Below are positions 59,804 through 64,000 of a stretch of DNA of 64,000 nt, in pieces. The notes beneath the pieces were generated by a model. That model searched no databases. It had not been told where the DNA came from and saw only the letters and a list, made by a program, of their open reading frames with translations. The stretch comes from Topomyia yanbarensis (Eukaryota > Arthropoda > Insecta > Diptera > Culicidae), in contig NC_080672.1 of NCBI RefSeq assembly GCF_030247195.1, forward strand, positions 392,973,037 to 393,037,036, read 5' to 3'. The position numbers and the translations under genes are program-made. Position 1 is the first letter of the stretch. Each line of letters starts with the position of its first letter.

Positions 59804-60159
59804 ATTCTATTCTATTCTATTCTATTCTATTCTATTCTATTCTATTCTATTCTATTCTATTCTATTCTATTCTATTCTATTCTATTCTATTCTATTCTAT
59901 TCTATTCTATTCTATTCTATTCTATTCTATTCTATTCTATTCTATTCTATTCTATTCTATTCTATTCTATTCTATTCTATTCTATTCTATTCTATTCTAT
60001 TCTATTCTATTCTATTCTATTCTATTCTATTCTATTCTATTCTATTCTATTCTATTCTATTCTATTCTATTCTATTCTATTCTATTCTATTCTATTCTAT
60101 TCTATTCTATTCTATTCTATTCTATTCTATTCTATTCTATTCTATTCTATTCTATTCTA
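59804..60159. repeat. Perfect (TTCTA)71 pentanucleotide tract
   Basis: About 356 bases of tattc/ttcta units with no interruption that I can see. The predicted FYSIL repeat protein is a by-product because 15 bases encode five residues without a stop. Confidence 0.97.
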
Positions 60160-60544
60160 ACCCTTATACAGCCAGTATTGAAAAGCATCCTGGAAAACAC
60201 TGCAGTTACTCATTAGTGTTTTTGTCAACATTAATATTTGAAGCTTATTAGGTGTAATATGTCGCAAATATTAAAACGGCAAGGCCTACTGTGCAGAGTT
60301 TGTGTTCAAAGATGTTTCAAAATTATACGGCAAATAAATTATTCATTTAATGAATATTCTAACTAACGAATAATTTTGAATCTTGAAGAAGGAAGAAACG
60401 AGGACAACCGTACGACCGTTTAAGTTTTAAGGGGATATGATAAATCGTTGGGAGTGACTTGGCTAAGAAGGTTAATGACACTCCTTTGGTCCTTTGGGAT
60501 ACCTTGCCCTGGCTAATGAACCTAGGTTAAAGCGCCTTTACTCG

Positions 60545-61530
60545 CTCTGTAGTACTCGGAAAATTACAATTTATAGAAATTTGGCACTTCAATGGAAAGA
60601 TATTTATTTCTCGAAAAATACACGAAGTGGGGTTTTTGGGACATTTTGTCCCAAAAATATCCCATTCCCTACAGCTACTCTGTTCTACATATTTTGCTGT
60701 CTCTCCAACGTGAAAAAGTCTCAGAAATCGAACGGAACCCACGCGACCACTGCCAGAAGATGGGGTTCTAGGGCATCCTATCATTCATATCGAACTCCAT
60801 CATTTCCTCGTGCATACATCTCTAATATTTCTAAATCAAATTTTATTAAATGTACCTTGTTGAACGAGAAAGATCATAAGGAAAAATAATAAAAATAAAA
60901 GTAGAGTTGCCATCGCTAAAACTAAGATGCACTAGACCATTTGACATTCAGCGCCGATTCTACATTTTATTATTAAATACCACATATCAACTCCATTTAA
61001 CAATAAATTATTATTCAATTTTCTATTTTCACTGTGAAAATTATTCAGGAATCACATGGTAAATGTTTCATTTCAGGAAAAATACGGAAAGTGGGGGTAT
61101 TAGGGCATTTGATGAAAAAAATAGGTTTCTAGACTAAATGTCAAAAAATCCAATGTTTCCGAATTTTATAGGCAACGAATCAGTTTTTCCGTTGTTCCTG
61201 ATAACCTTCCACGTTCAACAAGATACTCAAAAAAATTGCTTGAAGAATAATAGAGATACATGCACGAGAAAATGACTAAATTCGATATGAATGACAAAAC
61301 GCCCCAGAACCCCAACCTCACGCACTCCGACAAAGGGCACAAAAGCACCGTCCGATCTCTGAGACTCCCTCACGCTAGAAAAACTACAAAAAATGCATGT
61401 TTTGCAGCATATAGTAGAATGGCTATCAAAAATGATGAATTCTCTGAGCAAAATGCTCCAAAACTCCAGCTTTCCCCATTTTTTTGGGAAACAAAGATTT
61501 TTTCTTTGAAATGTTAATATATATATTTTT
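60545..61530. mobile_element. Inverted-repeat element with ~300-bp arms
   Basis: Bases 60,545-60,850 align with the reverse complement of 61,215-61,530: both contain a ttc-gaaaaa-g(t/c)tgg(g/a)gttttgg-cattttg segment, then agtctcagaaatcg / agtctcagagatcgg, ggggttctagggc / ggggttctggggc and cattcatatcgaa. A third version of the first segment occurs at 61,070-61,110. The arms are diverged, with no clear terminal boundary or TSD. Small frames here are by-products. Confidence 0.55.
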
Positions 61531-63880
61531 TTTTTTTCAAAAAAGGCAATTGTGATTTTTTGAGTGCTACTCTAAAAGTTATGGCATTTAATATAAATAT
61601 TTTCCTCATATTTTTCCACAGCGCCAATGTCAAAAACTTCAAAAATGGACAGGGTTCTAAAATTGTCCAACCGATGTGAAATTTGGCATCTAAGTTTACT
61701 TTGACATTTGTCACAATATGAAAGGGGTCTTTGAGATTTCGAAAATGAGTGTTTTTTGCAATGCCCACAAAAAGCTTTGTCACCGAGTCGCTTGTCGAAA
61801 TTTTTGCATAGAAAAACTACAGAATGTTATTGACAATTTCTAAAAAACGCATGAAAAGTGTTTTTTTAACGCTGGAACCCTCCCTTAAACCTGATGTCCC
61901 TTTCACTTGAGGCAGAAAGTGACTCCGTTTCGAACCGTCAAACTGTTTAAGGTTGAGCTGAGAACGCCTCTTCATAATATTGACCTGACCGAAATGTTCA
62001 ACTGTTATATATTCTCGACAGTTTCCAATACCTAATGATGGTTCTATTTCTACGCGTAGCAGCTGCTAGCATACACTTCCTAGCTTAACTCTTCTATGCT
62101 TCTAAAAAGGCGGGTTTTATAACCGGTCAAAAGGTGTCTTTACTGGAATACCAGATAATCTTCCGACAGTTTTTCAATGCATTTTGTAGACTTAAAAAAA
62201 TGTATTACGTTACAGTTTTAAAATCGATATGAAAGATTTTCCTTTTTCGGGAAGGGGGCAAACCCAGTACTCGTAATGATACATATATACGGAACTACAG
62301 TCATTCTGAAAATATGGCCTCAGTTCGTAAAACTAGACAAATTTTGTGAACGTTTACGAAGAAATCACTTTAAATTTCGTTGCAACGCGCCTGCGAATCA
62401 TTATTTGAAAATTCAATGCAGTTTCAATGAAATGGGGTTTGGGGCGTAATAATTACCGAAGGCTCTCCAGATATCTAAACGATCAAACATTCAACAAAGT
62501 TCAAGTTTGCCACATGTTTAAAATCAGCTGACTAGTAACGATGTGCAGCTGTATTTTTTTCCTCAATCATGCAGGTCTCCGCATCTATGGGAAAAAAAAT
62601 CCACACAACAGCGCGGTCCCACAGTTGCGCTAGAAACGTGATTTAATCAACATTCAACTGTTTTATGTCATAACTTAGTCAGAACAAAATACACCATCAA
62701 CGAAAAGGGAACAAATGAAATTACCGCGATAAAAACAACCCCCCCCCCCCCCTCACCATTCCGCATCGTTCCGACCGACCGACCGACTAACTTCACATTT
62801 GCCCTCTCTGTTCTATTTAGTTGGCAGTGTACACGATGTGAAACTGGGAAGTACCTATACCTCCATCAACAACAACGTCAAAAAAATTGCACGAAAAGCT
62901 CCAGCATGAATTGAATTGAATGTCAAGGTTAATGGCAGGTCTGGTCGGCAATGTCACAACAAACAACAATAAAAACGCGGCGGCACTAAGCCGCGAATCG
63001 TTTTCACGTTAACCAAAAAAAAAAAAAAATATCCGCTTTCGCCAGACAAACCCATTCGTTTTAGGAGGGAAGAACAATAGCGTGACTGGTTAAACATGGT
63101 GCCCGTTTCGTTGTGTGGCGGATAGTTGTATGGAGAAATTAATGAAAAAAAATCTGCTGTCGTGACATGGTCATTTGATGTTAAGCTTTTCATTCGCTGA
63201 TGAACACGATGCATGGCAGTGGTCATTCGGGGTGTATGAGACTGTGTGTGTAGTCTAAAACGGATCCGGTGATTTGCGTTGTTCCGATTTTATCTCTATC
63301 GAATAAGTGACTTTGGAAGACCAATCCGGAAGTCGGCGTGCTGCTTTTGGTTTGTACTCGAGATCATGTAGAGTTCCATACCGACACAATTTGCCTCACT
63401 TTTTTGGCAGTTCTGTTTACATGGACCAATAATTTAGTCGACGATTTGAACGCTCGAAGTATATCGCAAAGAACCTTCCTCAGTCCATATAAACAGTACT
63501 AGTGGACTGTAAACATCAGTGAGAACGGTGTTAGTGAAGAGTTCTATTCCCGGTGGTTTGTTTACTTTATCATATCATTTAAATAGATTTGAATGCAACG
63601 GCTGAACTTCTCCCATGTAAATTGAATACATACCTTACAGAGGCGCCACAAATGAAGTCGAGTTCTTTGGCATTTTTGACAGTTCGCTAGCACAGTTGAC
63701 ATAGCCTTAGAAATTATTTTTTGGAATGTCTTTTGAACCGAATGGTCAATAATTTTTTAAGTGCATGTAAACAGTATTAGTGAAGTGTGAATATAAGCCA
63801 CCTAAAATTTTCAATTTCTAAGCCCTTATAAACAGTATACAGTACTAACGAACTGGTAAAAAGTGATGTTCACTTTGCCA
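61531..63880. other. No recognisable gene
   Basis: AT-rich sequence with a 14-base poly-C run near 62,739-62,752, a gaccgacc repeat near 62,771-62,785 and short homopolymer runs. The part at 61,540-61,790 may be old repeat. I see no coding or RNA gene. Confidence 0.5.
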
Positions 63881-64000
63881 ATAATGAGCTTGTGCTTGTG
63901 CGACCACCCCTGGCTGCTACTCCGTTATCGATCTGGACTAGCTGAAGTTGCACAGAGAATAAGTAGATAATTATGCTTGGGAGTAGCGAAACATCTTTCA
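63880..64000 (-). repeat. Edge of a dispersed repeat related to 30,880-30,960
   Basis: gctactccgttatcgatctg is the reverse complement of a sequence just downstream of both copies of the unidentified reading frame (aataacggagtagc), so the window ends inside or beside another member of that repeat family. The element continues off the right edge. Confidence 0.4.

Noticed and set aside
59748..60251. 167-residue FYSIL repeat protein
   Set aside because: Translation of the (TTCTA)n tract.
61260..61517. Small basic frame on the plus strand
   Set aside because: Lies in an arm of the inverted-repeat element; the other arm does not keep it open.

Overview
This window is insect nuclear DNA, most probably from an aedine mosquito. 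The organism call rests on several things seen together. There are degenerate non-LTR retrotransposons of the I, LOA, R1 and RTE clades. There is a tRNA-derived SINE with the head and tail of mosquito Feilai-type SINEs. Histone remnants carry metazoan histone 3' stem-loops. A dispersed repeat built around 'cccgtaactccggaaccgg' recurs. No intact host protein-coding gene is visible; almost every recognisable feature is a transposable element (TE), a TE remnant, a pseudogene or a satellite.

Layout, left to right. 1-1.75 kb: remnants of a histone H4 gene and a histone H2B gene in the same orientation, each followed by its histone mRNA stem-loop; an 855-bp foldback element interrupts H2B. 1.75-7.49 kb: AT-rich DNA with nothing identifiable except possible repeat ends near 6.8-7.4 kb. 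7.49-20.67 kb: a 13.2-kb AT-rich tandem array of 10-bp half-units (about 20-bp dimers), whose right part is a tandem duplication of a 4.1-kb higher-order block. 20.7-23.6 kb: mostly plain DNA with one 165-bp palindromic MITE (miniature inverted-repeat element) and a weak candidate first exon. 23.6-25.35 kb and 36.48-38.2 kb: two copies of a composite segment (a MITE plus an internally deleted pogo-like transposase remnant). 25.5-27.5 kb: a decayed LOA-clade retrotransposon. 27.8-32.4 kb: several unidentified coding remnants. 32.5-36.48 kb: an internally deleted I-clade element with its poly(A) tail.

38.4-44.9 kb: a dispersed repeat array ending in (ACAT)n, then a 5'-truncated R1-clade element, then a 5'-truncated RTE-clade element with a 12-bp target-site duplication (TSD) and a Feilai-like SINE inside its reverse transcriptase (RT) domain. 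46.3-55.6 kb: a nearly full-length R1-clade element on the minus strand (same family as the copy at 39.6-42.2 kb), interrupted by at least five insertions: a Harbinger-type MITE, a second R1-family element, another MITE, a 1.5-kb hAT-type element with G-rich subterminal arrays, and an unidentified piece of about 450 bp. 56.8-64 kb: a second copy of an unidentified conserved reading frame, a perfect (AT)110 tract, a SINE relic, a foldback element related to the one in H2B, a perfect (TTCTA)71 tract and a third inverted-repeat element.

The genes do not form a pathway. The window reads as a layered TE graveyard in which insertion order can be deduced from TSDs and interruptions. The observations most worth following up are the A-tract-phased satellite, the hAT element with quadruplex-type ends, the orphan histone pair, and the unidentified reading frame kept open in two diverged copies.
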